DNA of 64,000 bases, from contig CM026557.1 in NCBI GenBank assembly GCA_015143295.1, forward strand, positions 35,101,965 to 35,165,964, in the 5' to 3' direction. This DNA comes from Tetracentron sinense (taxonomy: Eukaryota; Streptophyta; Magnoliopsida; Trochodendrales; Trochodendraceae). This document shows, one piece after another, positions 1 to 11,160 of the stretch (position 1 is its first letter; each line of letters begins with the position of its first letter). The notes below the pieces were generated by a model, which had not been told where the DNA came from, did not search any database, and saw nothing but the letters and a program-made list of their open reading frames with translations. Both the position numbers and the translations under genes were made by a program.

Positions 1-26
1 AAAAAAAATACAGTCGTAAGACTATG

Positions 27-430
27 ACTCTGATACCATAAAAAATCAAGGAGAGAGTTGAACGTGTGATTCCAAAACCTTCCTTTGGTTCATTGTTTCA
101 CTATTATTTATAACCTCTTACAATGTGTAACTGTTCCTTTTGTGAAAGGATTTACAAGCTTTGAGATTTACAAGAGAAAAGAAATAAATTGAATTCTTTC
201 TAAATAGGTAGTTGCTGCCACCTCATGGAGATATTTTAATGGCTAAAGAATTTGAAATAATTCCATAACTAGAGTCTATGCCAACTCTTGAGAGATTGCC
301 AGATCTGTGAGATCTTTGATTGGCAGATCCTTGATTGCCGCCGTTACACCATCCCTGTGAATCAGTACAATGATAAGATTGTAATAATTTTGAATAGAAG
401 CATATCCACTCTATTCCCATTTTTATTTTG
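27..430 (-). mobile_element. Copia-type LTR remnant with primer-binding site
   Basis: Positions 27-38 read, on the minus strand, as TGGTATCAGAGT, one base from the initiator-methionine tRNA primer site TGGTATCAGAGC used by plant copia elements. For a minus-strand element the 5' LTR should lie immediately to the right. The following ~390 bp has the look of a short LTR: TATTTATAACC (TATA-like on the minus strand) near 110, then a T/A-rich transcript leader. I could not find a clean TG...CA end or target duplication, so the right limit is approximate. The internal part of the element lies left of the window. Confidence 0.45.
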
Positions 431-463
431 CAAAACATAAAACATATAGAGGATAAAACCATG

Positions 464-654
464 GCTCAGGGCAAGTGTTGGGCAGCAACAAGGAGTGAAG
501 AAACCACGACTATTCAAACCCTCCGTCGGTTCCAAGGAGAGGTTTCTCCACTATCAAGCCGCCATCCAAGTGAGAAGAGAAGGACCTCCAATACTGCTCA
601 AGGTAGGTGTTGGGCATCGACAAGGGGTGAAGAAACCATGGCTATTCAAAACCT
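464..654 (+). repeat. Two direct repeat copies of ~60 bp, 131 bp apart
   Basis: Bases 464-522 and 595-654 are clearly related copies. Both contain GTGTTGGGCA, a CAACAAGGAGTGAAGAAACC-like stretch and CTATTCAAA. The unit of duplication is about 131 bp. A 76-codon plus-strand frame spans both copies, but I recognise no protein family in it and treat it as fortuitous. Confidence 0.6.
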
Positions 655-884
655 GTAGAATAGAGAAGGAGAGAAGGTTGGGATAAGAGGGTTTAAGGGT
701 TTGGGTGCGTATAGACAAGGCTTTTTTAAAAACAACAAGATGATTTTTTTTAAATGGTGTAGTAAGAAATTGTTGGGGTGCTCGTAGCAACACCCTTTTT
801 AAATATATTCTTTAAAAACCACAGTTAAATTGTTGAACTTAAGGACGAGTGAATCCTCACCACAACTAATAGAGATTAAAAGAA

Positions 885-956
885 ATATGTGTTGACCTGT
901 GGGTACAATTGAACTCTCCCCGAATTTAGTCGCAATTGGCTGTGATTCTATGATCC
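885..956 (+). repeat. Dispersed short repeat with hairpin, copy 1
   Basis: One of three copies in the window of a ~70-bp sequence running from GTGTTGACCTGTGGG through an ATTGAACTCTCCCCGA core to GTGATTCTAT. The other copies are at 48492-48562 and 55472-55545. In copy 2 the core is a perfect 10-bp stem (GATTGAACTC / GAGTTCAATC) with a TCCCC loop. In this copy the right arm is partly decayed. Confidence 0.55.
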
Positions 957-1390
957 GATCTCAAGTCAGATATGGGGTGCCAACAAGAGGGAACCTTTTT
1001 TTTATTATTATGACAGCCTGATCAGACATTTTAGGAGCACGTTTGATTTCTCAAAAACTAGTCACTTCTTTGAATTATATAAAAGCCTACTACATTTCAT
1101 AGCATTATCAAATTTCTTATTTTAATTTTGATCCTTCATCTTAGCAATTGTTTTTATTTTTGTTAATAGGTAAAGCAGAGGCAAACATAAAATGTATTAA
1201 AAAAGGAAGCATTGTCACATGAACGCTAACCCAATGGAAAAACTAACAAAAGAGGGCAAAAAAAAATGTCGATAGATAATTTTAAAAAAGACAAAAGACC
1301 AGTACCAAGCCGCATAATGGATCACTCTACTGTAGATGTGAAAATTTGCCACCATTCCAAATTAGGCAAAAAATCATTAAAATTATATAA
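957..1390. other. No gene recognised
   Basis: AT-rich sequence with short A and T runs. Nothing coding or structured was recognised before the SIRE-type LTR begins. Confidence 0.4.
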
Positions 1391-2770
1391 TGCTTGAAAG
1401 GTCCATATTTGTAATTGGCAAATTATGTTGTCAAAACCTAGTCAAATTAAAGTCATAGGTCAGTCCATCTGAGTTGTCAATGTGCTAAAGTGGTGATGAA
1501 GAAGCTCTGGGGGAATGCTACTGAAGATATCATGTTGGTGCAGTGATCTCACACTTTAGGATATCATGTGACTTAGTGACCTAGACTATACCTTAGGTGA
1601 TTGACTTAGAATACCTCAAGACAACATTAGGAGACTAGTAACTTGACAGTTGAAATAAAAAAAATGGAAGAAAAAATTGGAAAAATAGAGTTTACAGAGA
1701 AACTTGCTCGAGCGAGGTTTTGTGGTCGCTCGAGCAACTTTAGAAAAATCCTTTCCAGGTCCAGTACCAAACTCGCTAGAAGCGAGGTTTCAATTCACTC
1801 AAGACAATAAGAACAAAAGCCTACTCGCTAGAAGCAAAAATGTTGGTTCGAGTGAATCTTGGGAAAACCATCTTAGTATGAAATCCAATAGCCAAATCAC
1901 TGGAAGCAAGAATTAGTTGGTTCGAGTGAGATGAGAATTTTCCCTTCTAAAAACGGATTTGGAAGTTTCCTTTGTGGCCTTTGTACATGGCTCGCTCGAG
2001 CGAGATACAGATTGATTCGAGCGAAAATCGCACATATAAATTTTTGGAAAGAACTAACATCCAATTTCAGGATTGTTTGGGGCTGCCTATAAATACTAAG
2101 ACCCCCAAACACAATTTAAGGGTTTTGAATATAGGTTTGAGCTTAGAGAAGACATTCTTTGTAAAAGCTTTTAGATTTCTCATAGTTGGTAGAATATCCA
2201 ATTGAACCAAAACATATACCCTTCAAACTAGAGGTAGCAAGCCTGATTTAGTCGTTTATATTATTGTTTGCTGTGTTATTCCATCCTATATATCTAGTTG
2301 AAGTTTTTTTACTTCACATCCGTTACTTTGTCAAAGACACTCGGTTGGGGTAAAATCCGGAACCACTATAGGGGAGATCGAATCTGCGGCTTCGTGGTTG
2401 TTGTTGAAGTGTTGCTGAAAAGAAAGCTTGGTTGGTGAGGAGCCCGAGCCACTAAGGTGGGGATCGAACTTGCGGGTTCGGGGTTGTGCATTCACTGACT
2501 AGCATTGGCTTAATGTGTTGAGTCTAGTTTTGGGCTAGGTTCAAGTTTGTACTTTTCGCTATTCTCTTTAGTGATTGTTATTTTATTGGACGAGGTCCTG
2601 TAGTTTTTCCCATGAGGGTTTCCACGTAAAAATTGTGTCTTTACATTGTGTGATTGCCTCCTTATAATTTCTCACTTTAATTGTTAAAATTAAAAATTGG
2701 GTAGATAGACCCTAGGAGACCTGTTCACCCCCCCACTAGGTCCTTTGGATTCATACAAAGGGAAATTTCA
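1391..2770 (+). mobile_element. Complete SIRE/Maximus-type copia LTR
   Basis: This 1,380-bp LTR matches, in opposite orientation, the minus-strand LTRs at 22802, 27764 and 29015. Shared signatures include TCCATATTTGTAATTGGC near its start, CTTAGTGACCTAGACTATA-like and ACCTTAGGTGATTGACTTAG-like blocks in U3, a TATA box at 2086, and GGACGAGGTCCTGTAGTTTT followed by TTTCCACGTAAAAATTGTG in U5. It ends in AAATTTCA just before a primer site. A degraded gag start follows, so this is the 5' LTR of a plus-strand element whose remainder is lost at about 2930. No right-hand partner LTR was identified, so target duplication cannot be tested. Confidence 0.8.
1706..2095 (+). promoter_or_regulatory. CTCGAG/CTAGAAG palindrome cluster and TATA box
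   Basis: Upstream of the TATA box CCTATAAATA (2086-2095) lie several related palindromic words. GCTCGAGC occurs near 1706 and 1728, CTCGCTAGAAGCGAG at 1772-1786, a partial CTCGCTAGAAGC near 1824, and the perfect 14-mer CTCGCTCGAGCGAG at 1991-2004. Half-site-like GGTTCGAGTGA words lie between them. Their position in U3 suggests binding sites for a dimeric protein; the binding protein is unknown. Confidence 0.6.
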
Positions 2771-2771
2771 A

Positions 2772-2930
2772 TTGGTACCAAAGTAGGTTCACTTGTATAG
2801 GTTAACTACTTAAAGTGTGATCTCATCAAATTTTGTAAATATGAATCCAATGAGAGAGGGTGGATTCATTACTCATCCTCCATTATTTGATGGAAGCAAT
2901 TAAGCTTATTGGAAAGCTCGGATGTGAGTC
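2772..2930 (+). pseudogene. Copia primer site and N-terminal gag fragment
   Basis: TTGGTACCAAAG at 2772-2783 is a decayed initiator-methionine primer site. An ATG at 2841 opens a frame reading MNPMREGG, then PPLFDGSN, a stop codon, and AYWKAR. This is the conserved start of copia gag (DUF4219 region, family pattern PPLFDG-N-Y-WK-R). The equivalent start appears in both gag-only elements at 22561 and 27702 on the minus strand. The frame breaks off at about 2930, where unrelated gypsy-type sequence begins. Confidence 0.7.
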
Positions 2931-4435
2931 TTGTTTGGCTTAGACCTAGGGAGTAGGTAACCATCTTTGGATGGAAGGTCTTGGGGTGCCTAACACCTTC
3001 CCCGAGACTTAACAAAATCGACTACCTAGAACTTCGACCAAGACCATAGGCCCTTATCCATTTTACTTGAGATTCTATTTTTTCCCATAATTAAATCGGT
3101 GGCTACTCCTCATTTTTGACATTTAGCATTGTTCCTCCGCAAGGCCCGACCCGGAAGGAAAGACGGTAAATTCCCCTACTCACAGGAGGAGAAGAGAAAA
3201 ATGTTAAGGTAAGAGGTAGTTTTCTCGCCTCGTCTTGGAGGATTGTAGGTGCTTGCATCCTTTAAGCACTTGATGGTATCCACTACAGGCCTCCCAACCC
3301 TTGCCTTGCTTCAATGGTCGACTCAAAAATGATTGCAAAGATCATTCAGTGTGTGTTTGGCTTCTACTAGAGACCATCCAGTCTTGCCTTGTTTTAATAC
3401 GTGTATGAGAAACATTTGTTTGTGTGTGCAACTATTTCTACTAGAGACCTCCCAGTCTTACCTAGTTTCGCTGGTCGTGCAAATTGATAAAGGTGGACCT
3501 TGATATATGACTCAGTCTAAAAAACCGATCATGCGCATGTTCCTTGCTGCTTGGAGTTCTTGAGAGTGATTGTTGTTTCAAAGATGAACCTTTTTCCTAT
3601 TTAAAATTCCTTCCCCTCTTTTACGCTTAGAATGACTTAAGTATAGGGATCACATAATTGTTGTGCAATAAGGTCGTTTTTAGTTTTCACTCATGCCTGC
3701 AAAGTTGACCATTTTGTACTCTTTTTTGCCTTTGATAGTAGTATATATCAAGACTCGGTTCATATTATTTTTACAACTTCATACCTTTTCTTGTTTTCAC
3801 CGGGCCAATGAGATATATGAGTTGAACTATCTTCTCCCTTCATCGCCTTTTGGATCTTGAGTATGCTTTCGGGGGACTTATCTGTTGGACTTTTTTGTAC
3901 TCTTAGGCTTTATTGGATCTAAGAAGACTTGGAATAGGATGAAACGTGGGCTATAGGGTTTAAGATTTGGGACACCCTTTGCAATTTTTCTTGAACGCTT
4001 CTTTGAAGCATTTTGCATTTTGGCCTTTCTTATGATTTCTCTTTTTGGAATTTCATTTTCTTGCCTTTTGCTTTGATGATTTTTTTCCTTACTGTGCTTT
4101 GTTTTTTTTTTTTTTTCTTATTTTAGAAACGCTAATTTTTTTCAACGAATGATTGATTTGAATGCACTTGGACTTTCAAGTTGCATACGTTCCCTTTTTA
4201 GGATCAAGTCATGACGTTGTCCAAATAAGAGAATTTTCGTGGGGATGCCAGATATTCGTTGTATTCAAGTTTTGAAAATGAAAGATTGTTAGGCTCAACA
4301 GGATAACTAGAGAATTCCATTGGTATGAACTTGGGTGCTTACAATTGACAGGGGAATTCACTGGTGTGCCAAACATGACCTATTTTCATATTCCCATCTT
4401 AACTAAGAGTAGAAGCTAAAAAAATTTACATGGCC
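2931..4435. mobile_element. Ty3/gypsy Tat-like non-coding remnant
   Basis: The stretch begins with CTTGGGGTGCCTAACACCTT and later has CGGTGGCTACTCC. These words are typical of LTR ends and primer regions of Tat/Ogre-lineage gypsy elements and read on the plus strand. Between 3276 and 3480 a ~40-bp word of the type CTACTAGAGACC-TCCCAGTCTTGCCTTG occurs three times at roughly 80-bp spacing. The region carries no open frame of note. The adjoining integrase tail lies on the minus strand, so either two elements are joined here or the remnant is rearranged. Confidence 0.5.
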
Positions 4436-4818
4436 CTAAGAATAGTACTTCTTAACTTGATCCTTGTTGATAAGCTCTCGGAGGTCTTTGCCATCCATAC
4501 GGCTGAATTTGAGGTCGCCACTAGAGAATTTGTTTGAAACAATGTATGGGCCTTATAGTTAGGTTGAAATTTTCCTTTTGGATCTAAGTGGTTGGGTAAT
4601 GTCTTTCAAAGAACGAGGTTGCCTTCTTTCACATCCCTGGATCGAACCTTCTTGTTGAATTCTATGGTCGTGCACCTCTAGTAGGGTTGTGCATGCTCCA
4701 TAGATTTTTACTTCTCTTAAATTAGATTCATCTGCTCATACCTTTCTTGGACCCACGTTGTTTCTTCTATCTCGGCTTCAACCAATACTCGTAGTGAAGG
4801 AGTCTCTATCTCAATTAG
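4436..4818 (-). pseudogene. Ty3/gypsy integrase C-terminal fragment (Tat-like)
   Basis: Read on the minus strand from about 4818 down to a stop at 4436-4438, the translation shows the typical tail of a gypsy polyprotein. In order it has TPSLRVLVEAEIEE, ERYEQMNLI, EFNKKVRSRDVKEGNLVL, DPKGKFQPNY, then GPYIV, and ends DQVKKYYS. Integrase joins element cDNA to host DNA, and this tail follows its catalytic core. Several in-frame stops and a one-base deletion between FQPNY and GPYIV break the frame. The catalytic core is absent; the fragment stops at ~4818 where other repeats begin. Confidence 0.8.
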
Positions 4819-5128
4819 GGGTGGCGATTGGGTCAGGCTGGGGCTAGCTCAAGCTTAGCTCAAAGTTCAAAACTTTAGCCTAAGCTTAGTCCAAGCCCAA
4901 TCTTAGGCCAACCTGAATCCAAGCCCATCTCAGCCCAAGCTACCCATGGGAAGCTCCACTCACAAATAACATAGGGCTTTGGGCAGAGTTTGAATTGGCC
5001 CAAATTAAGCCAGATTGTTGGCCGAGTATGGCTCACCCTTTCCCTTCTCTAGGTAAATATTTTTCTTAGTACAATAGATAGCAGTTTTACAGAATGAGAA
5101 ATTGAGAATGCAGGTTAGGGACTATTAA
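4819..5128. repeat. Degenerate repeat rich in AAGCCCA/GGGCTT words
   Basis: Starts with a GGGGTGGCGATTGGGTCAGG-like word and continues with repeated CAAGCCCA, CAGCCCAAGC and TTAGCTCAAG words. A similar GGCCCGACTAG/GGCCCAGCC composition recurs at 62480-62690. No coding potential was seen. I cannot assign a class. Confidence 0.35.
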
Positions 5129-5382
5129 TGTAGAGACCCAAAAATTTCATGTCTTGATATTTGTGCAAAATATAATAAAAACCTTGAATTTTGTGTCGTA
5201 ACATCTTATTTAATGTTTACGTATGTTTGTATATGTTATATGATCAATGGGTAAGTGTTATAAAGAATAAAAATATTAAAATAAGTCAAAACAAGGGAGA
5301 CCGGAAGACCCCCCTCAAGCCCCGTCGACCCTCAGTACAAAAAAAAATGAATGGAGTTTTTGGGCAGAGAGCAAGCAAACCA

Positions 5383-5568
5383 GCGGTCGACTGCCGCCCA
5401 AGACCGGTTAACCGACCAGTCAACGATCAACCGTCCAAAACCACCGGTCGACCACCCGTCGTTATTTTTGCCCATAAATCCTATTTTGGGCAGGATTCCG
5501 AGAAGTTTTTTTTTGATTTTACAATTAAGAAGTTAGTAACTTCTAAAGGACTCTAGGCCTATAAATAG
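5383..5568 (+). promoter_or_regulatory. GGTCGACC-type palindrome cluster and TATA box
   Basis: Words of the class GCGGTCGACTGCCGC (5383-5397), ACCGGTTAACCG (5403-5414), CCAGTCAACG, and CCACCGGTCGACCAC (5441-5454) are packed into ~70 bp. The TATA box CCTATAAATAG is at 5558-5568. The related LTR at 52779 carries the same word class at the same place. Confidence 0.6.
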
Positions 5569-6279
5569 ACCACTAGTTCGTAGGTTTAGGGTTTCCAACA
5601 TTCTAAGAGCATTAGAAATCCCAGAGAGAGTTTTGCAAGAGATTTTCCACAAAGAAGAAGAAGAGCTTGGAGATCAAAGGCCAAGCCCATTCGCAAGTGA
5701 TTGATAGTAGGGAAGTGAACGAGAGAGGTTCGATATACTGTCTAGTTAGTGATATTATGATATGATAAGAACTGAATATGATTGAATAAGTGTATGTTAA
5801 GATATAATGAATATGAATTTGCATGTTATGGCTTTGCATGATTCAAAAAGAATATGAGATTCATGATTTGGAATGGATTATTGGAAAAACATTATGATAT
5901 GGTTACTGTTTTATGTTAATTAATTGATAATAATGATGATGAGAATTGTTACATGATAGATGATGATTTTTGGGGTTTGGATGTATATGAGATTGATTAT
6001 GGAAAGGTGATTATAGAATTGTGAATATGGAATTATGAATATGGAATAGTGATTATGGGATTATGATTATGGAACTGTGATTATATAATTATGATTATGG
6101 AATCGTGATTATCGGATTGTTATACTACGATGTTGATAACCCTATTAACATGATTTGCATATAATATCCTACATGATGATAAGTATTATGGTATGATGCT
6201 CACATGCTAAATTATGATTATTTATGCATATATGATGATTAAATTTCGAATAGACAAATACTTAGAGGATGATATTAAT

Positions 6280-8490
6280 TGTTAAACATGATGCTTAGAA
6301 AAGTCATTTAGATTGTAGGATTCTTATTAATTTGATTAATACAGACTTCTTCTTTATCTATTGTGTATTCATTATGAGTAATTGACCATGATCATGAGAT
6401 GATCTATACGATATGAGATATCGATAAAGGTCCTTAGGATATATTGTAGGAAAGCTATGTGATAGGACTATCACAGGTAGATATAGCTTTCTAGTTCCTT
6501 ATACCTTATATAGTCACAGCTATGGGTGAAGCTGGGCACTTCAGTTATATGACTTCCACTATGCTAAGATGTTCTCAATAGTTGAGATGTAGTTTTATCT
6601 CGAACTATTATAGTGGAGACTATACATCAGCATATGGGTGCTTAAATGTACATTGACTGATTACATGCAATGAAAGACTTCTTGTATAAACATACTATCA
6701 GATAGTTGGTCTCTCATTCACATTGAACAGTTTCAATGATCCTTAGATCTGATAGGTTCATTTATAACTGAGCAATAATCTTACTGTTTTGATTCCACCA
6801 AAGTATTTTCTACCTTAGGGATTACGATACAGTGACAGTTGGATAGTCAGAAAGTTGTTCGAGTCATAATGAATTTCAAACAAGAAATCCATTCTCATTA
6901 ATTTGAGAGATTATCCAAGCTTTGGGTAAGATAGTCAATTAAGCTTAAATCCTGCGCAGGTGATTTTGAAACAAAATAAGTTTAAAATATATTTTATTAT
7001 AATATATTATACTTATAAAAAGTTTTTTCTCAAATTGTTTTACATGAGAAATTATTTCTCATGGCTTAATCAAATGTCTTGAAAATCCAGATGATGTGCA
7101 ATGGGCTATGAGTTAGATAGTATAAATAATTTCGAAGGCCCATTAGGGATAATGTAATTGGAATGATAAATTGAATTAAAAAGTTCATGTGACGGAATTC
7201 GTATTGGTTAATGTTCTTATACTGGGATTCAATTGCAACATGGATATCTTACGTCACTTGCAATTCCGATGAAATTCTTATTTAGGGTCAATGGGATAAC
7301 ATTGGGTAAGCCAGGGTTTGAATGTCCCAGAGTAATCTGTGGAGATGCTCACATAAGAAATACAAGCTCATAAATTGATTAAATATTAATCAATTATTTA
7401 AATAATTAAATGTTAATCATTGATTAAATAGATTAAAAGTTAATCTATGATTGAAATTAATTGTTAATTTAAATTGAAAGATTATATTAGTAATTATTTA
7501 ATTAACCTAATTAAAGGGAAAATGGGTTTGACCCATATTCATAAACCTAAAGCATAGACCTTTAATATGGGCCCAAGCCCATGGATTTAAACCCTAGGGT
7601 GGGGCGCCCACTTAAGCTTTCCTAATTGGATTAGGATTAGGTTAGTTGAATTATTATTGAATTATAACTCTTTTAATTATGAAATTAAATTCCAATACTT
7701 GAATTGCAAGATTAATGGAGATGAGTTGTAATTGGATTGCAACTAGGAGTCTAAGACTCCCGTATAGCTCACGCCCCCTTATGGTTCACCCCCCCCCCCC
7801 CCTTTGGATGTTTTCCTAATTGGATTAGGATTCCAATTTTTTTTGTTCGTTAATCCTTTTAATTAAGGAAAAGGACTCCTAAATTAGTAGGATTAATATA
7901 ACTAAAGTAGTTATATATAAACTAGGTTTTTATTTAATTAATAATAAGAGGTATTATTAATAAATAATTACCGAGGGATAACTTCTAATTGGATTTGATC
8001 TAATCCTATAAATAACCCCCTACCACAAAACGTTTGGGGATTATTTCTCTCATTCCAATTGAAGTCTCTCTCTCTCTCTCTCAATTCTCTCTCCAAACCA
8101 TGAGCCCCAAGGGGAATACCCCTTGGATTTTTGTGAGCTTTATAGGGTTCAACAAGTTGGGTTTTTCAATTTTAAGGTTTTTGAACTCTAAGGTTATTGG
8201 TAATAGAAAGTCTACATCAACATCCATCTTCTTCTCTTTGCTTCTTCAATACCAAGTAGAGATTCCAAAGCTTCGCAGGGATAGCTAAGAACAAGGATTG
8301 AGCTTCAAGTATTTCTTCGAGAAATCTCTACAAAGAGTTCTGACGATTCGAATTGGTTTTTGCTTCACCAGTGAACATCATTCACCAAGGTAATATAACT
8401 AAAACTTGTAGATGGTATTAGTTGCTTTCTATGGTGTAAAGATCCTCGGGATCCAGTTTTCCGCACAAATTTTTGTTTGGATTCCCTTCA
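6280..8490 (+). mobile_element. Copia solo LTR nested in the gypsy solo LTR
   Basis: A 2,211-bp unit starts TGTTAAACATG and ends GGATTCCCTTCA. It has a perfect 5-bp target duplication TTAAT at 6275-6279 and 8491-8495. It resembles the 3' LTR of the copia element at 42368-44663: both contain a GGGTGGGGCGCCCACTT-like block and AT-rich arms, a TATA box (CCTATAAATA near 8006; TCTATAAAAGG near 44162), a (CT)n leader and similar 3' ends. Open frames inside it have no recognisable protein content. No internal element sequence remains. Confidence 0.85.
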
Positions 8491-9387
8491 TTAATAACCT
8501 CGAATTTTGTAACTATCGTGGAATGAGACGTTTTGGCGGAGTTTCGATGGTGAGATATTGGAATCTAAGGGATAACCTAGATGAAAGTCAATTGTGACAC
8601 TCAAGCACATTTTTCATGGTATAGTAAGTTGTTAAGTCTACACAAGTTTCACATGATCATTCATGGATACGAAACTGACATAACTCTGGTATGACTTGGT
8701 ATGGACCTTGAAATTTGGTATTGAACTTGTAATTGATAGAAATCTGGTATGAACTAACATGTTACGTACTGTTATGTTTTTTACATGCATCCTGCACATG
8801 TATCACAAGTCTGCACAAATCATGAGTTGAACGTGCTATGAAATGATGTTATGGATATGCTTATATGTTTTCTGCTCTCTGATTATGTAAATTATGGTAT
8901 GTATGATATGACTAAAAATGCATGATATTATATATTGTTAATTATACTTTATATCCATTGAGCTATTGGTTGCTCAGTTGAATTGTTATTGTCGACAAGT
9001 TTAGGTTTTGACATCTATGCACCAGGACCTTGGGTTGAGGAAGAGTACATAGAAGAGCCCGAGACCAAGAGGGATCGATATCCATATTATTGATTCATTA
9101 GGTAGTTTTATTTGTTTTAAAGAAGGTTGTAATAAGACAATTTAAGTTTGTTGTTGCTTAGGTTTAAAATTGTAATTGAGATCATAATGGATGATCCAGA
9201 TCATTTATGTTTAAGTTGGTCAATAGTTAGATGCTTTATATTGATTATGGATTGAATTTGTTATTAATATTGAAGAGAAAATTTCACTCATATTTTATAT
9301 GCCTTGTATGTTGTTAGGTTAAGTTGGATATGTAGTGTTACAGGTCCAAAGTCTCATTCGACCAACATGGGATTTTGAGGCGCAACA

Positions 9388-9956
9388 ATTAAGGACCATT
9401 GGATGTATACATCCAATGGTCAATTTAAATTGCTAAGGTAAGGGCTACTATATATATATATATATATTAAATTGACCATTGGATGTATTTGGGTACGATT
9501 GGGTTGAGGTAATACATTTGCTTATGATGGGTTATTGTGATGACCAGTTGTTATTGCTTATATAAGCTCATAAGAAAAGTTGAAAATTTTCTGCATTTTC
9601 ATGGGTAAAGTATTCCGCAGGCGTGGCTTTGACGAATGAGCACGCGTCTCGGAACTTGTTTCCCTAGGCGCGAGTACGGGGCGTCACAGAGTGTGCTCAC
9701 TTGCTAGACTTACTGTTCAACCCAATCGTAGAATCACCATCCGAAATCAATGAAGATGAAAATCCTAACGTAGGAAAAGGAAGGATCATTACCAAACCAA
9801 ACTAATGTAAAATAATTTCTCGGTGAGGTATGGTAATTGCTATCCAAATTAAACATAGGCCCAATTCACCTTCTTAAAAGAGTATTAGTATCAATGCCAG
9901 TTAAATTAGTATTGAAATTGCCTTGACCAGTTGTCACTCGAGATTTTGAAGATGAC
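9388..9956. repeat. Inverted-repeat hairpin and LTR-tail-like sequence
   Basis: Bases 9396-9421 form a near-perfect palindrome around GGATGTATACATCC. The word ATACATCCAATGGTCAATTT (from 9406) recurs inverted at 9467-9488, with a (TA)n run between. The part ending CGGGGCGTCACA at ~9688 resembles the 3' end of a chromovirus LTR. Nothing was recognised in 9689-9956. Confidence 0.5.
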
Positions 9957-10197
9957 TGTAGAACCCTGAACCTTGGGGTTCACTGTGTTGTGAATAGTGT
10001 CTATGAATAGTTCTTGTAAAGGCCTAAAGGCCTTCCTCCTTGTATTTTGATATGTGATGAATAAAAAGGAAGTTTTTGTATCAAAACAAATTGTTAATTA
10101 TGTTTGTGAAGTGTCCTAAGTGGGTTAAGGAAAGAATAGAAACTCTTAAGTGTTTGAAATGTGGAAAAATGACCAAAATAGGCCAAATGAGCAAAAC

Positions 10198-10394
10198 CAG
10201 TCGACTGATTTTGAATGGTCATGAAAACTAGTCGACTGGTAGATTTCAAAAGTTTTTTTTTCAAACCCAGTCGACTTATTCTTGGACAGCCCCAAAACTA
10301 GTCGACTGATTTTGCCCGATTATTCCCCAAAAAGGTCAAACCGACCTTCTGGGATATTTTTAAAGGGTTTTGAAAACCCTTTGCCCATAAATAG
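10198..10394 (+). promoter_or_regulatory. CAGTCGACTG palindrome cluster and TATA box
   Basis: Four copies of one word: CAGTCGACTG at 10198-10207, CTAGTCGACTGG near 10228, CAGTCGACT near 10268 and CTAGTCGACTGA near 10298. Spacing is about 30 bp. The TATA box is ~75 bp downstream. The unit is homogeneous within this LTR and different from that in the LTRs at 18118 and 5129. Confidence 0.65.
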
Positions 10395-10984
10395 AAGGGG
10401 ATTTTGTGGGGTAAGGGTTTACCAAACCCTAAGAAGAATTTTGAGAGAGAAGAAGAGGAAAAAAGCGAGGCTTTGCTAAGGTTTCTTCCAAGATCAAAAT
10501 TGAAGCTTGATCCTTGCTTCCAAAGTCCAATCCTCGCTTCTCAACTATTCTAAAGCGCTTAGATCAAAGGGATTTGATCTGGAAAAGGTAGATACACTCT
10601 ACTATCTACCCTTGTTCTATTCTTTTTTTAATAAAATCATGTTTTAAAGTATATTCTTGGATGAATTGGGTGATGAATTCCACGTGTTTGTGCTCACTAC
10701 GACTAAAATTTTATGACTTTAGTTCCATGTTTTTAAGTTTCTATACCTATCATGATATTCACAAGCACACTATGCACGCTATGTACTCCATGTCTCGCAT
10801 GATTCAAAGGCTTTCTCATAAGTATGGTTTATTCGGTCGTTCATAAGTTCATAAGAAATCTTAAAGCTTACTTGCTGAAAGCATTGATAAAGCCAAACTC
10901 TGGGTCTGTCAAGGATATGGTATACCTAAGGGTATGTCATGTCCGACTCAAAGTAAAAGACTCCATCTTTCTGAGATCGTTTCA

Positions 10985-11160
10985 CAAGCTCCAAGGATCT
11001 CAAAGCTTAAAAGGATCTCATAAGTCTCTACAGATCATACTTGCTCACACGACTCATAAGAACTCTAAGGGACTCACACGACTGATAAGAACTCAAAGAA
11101 ACTCATAAGGAACTCCAAGAACTCATAAGATTATGATTCTTATACGAACTCTTACGACTC
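10985..11160 (+). repeat. Degenerate short tandem array in the LTR leader
   Basis: Repeated words of the type GACTCATAAGAACTC recur about nine times with variable spacing (CTCATAAGTCTC, GACTCATAAG, GACTGATAAG, AACTCATAAGG and others). Related LTRs have different arrays at the corresponding place (19468-19583 and 53945-54250). Confidence 0.5.

Larger units (their letters stand above)
5129..9387 (+). mobile_element. Chromovirus-type solo LTR, split by a nested copia LTR
   Basis: Begins TGTAGAGACCC and ends GGATTTTGAGGCGCAACA. It is flanked by a perfect 5-bp target duplication ATTAA (5124-5128 and 9388-9392). Without the nested copia LTR (6280-8490) and its duplication it is ~2.04 kb, close to the related LTRs at 18118-20323 and 9957-11692. 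It has a U3 palindrome cluster, a TATA box at 5558, a transcript-leader-like region, and near the 3' end a block reading D-I-Y-A-P-G-P-W-V-E-E-E-Y (9010 onward). The absence of internal sequence plus an intact duplication means unequal recombination between two LTRs left a solo LTR. Confidence 0.88.

Noticed and set aside
27-38. tRNA gene at primer-like sites (27, 2772, 11697, 22618, 27750)
   Set aside because: These are 12-13-base complements of the initiator tRNA 3' end next to LTRs. No cloverleaf flanks them.
5191-5556. 121-codon open frame
   Set aside because: It lies entirely in the U3 region of a solo LTR, spans the palindrome cluster, and has no recognisable domain.
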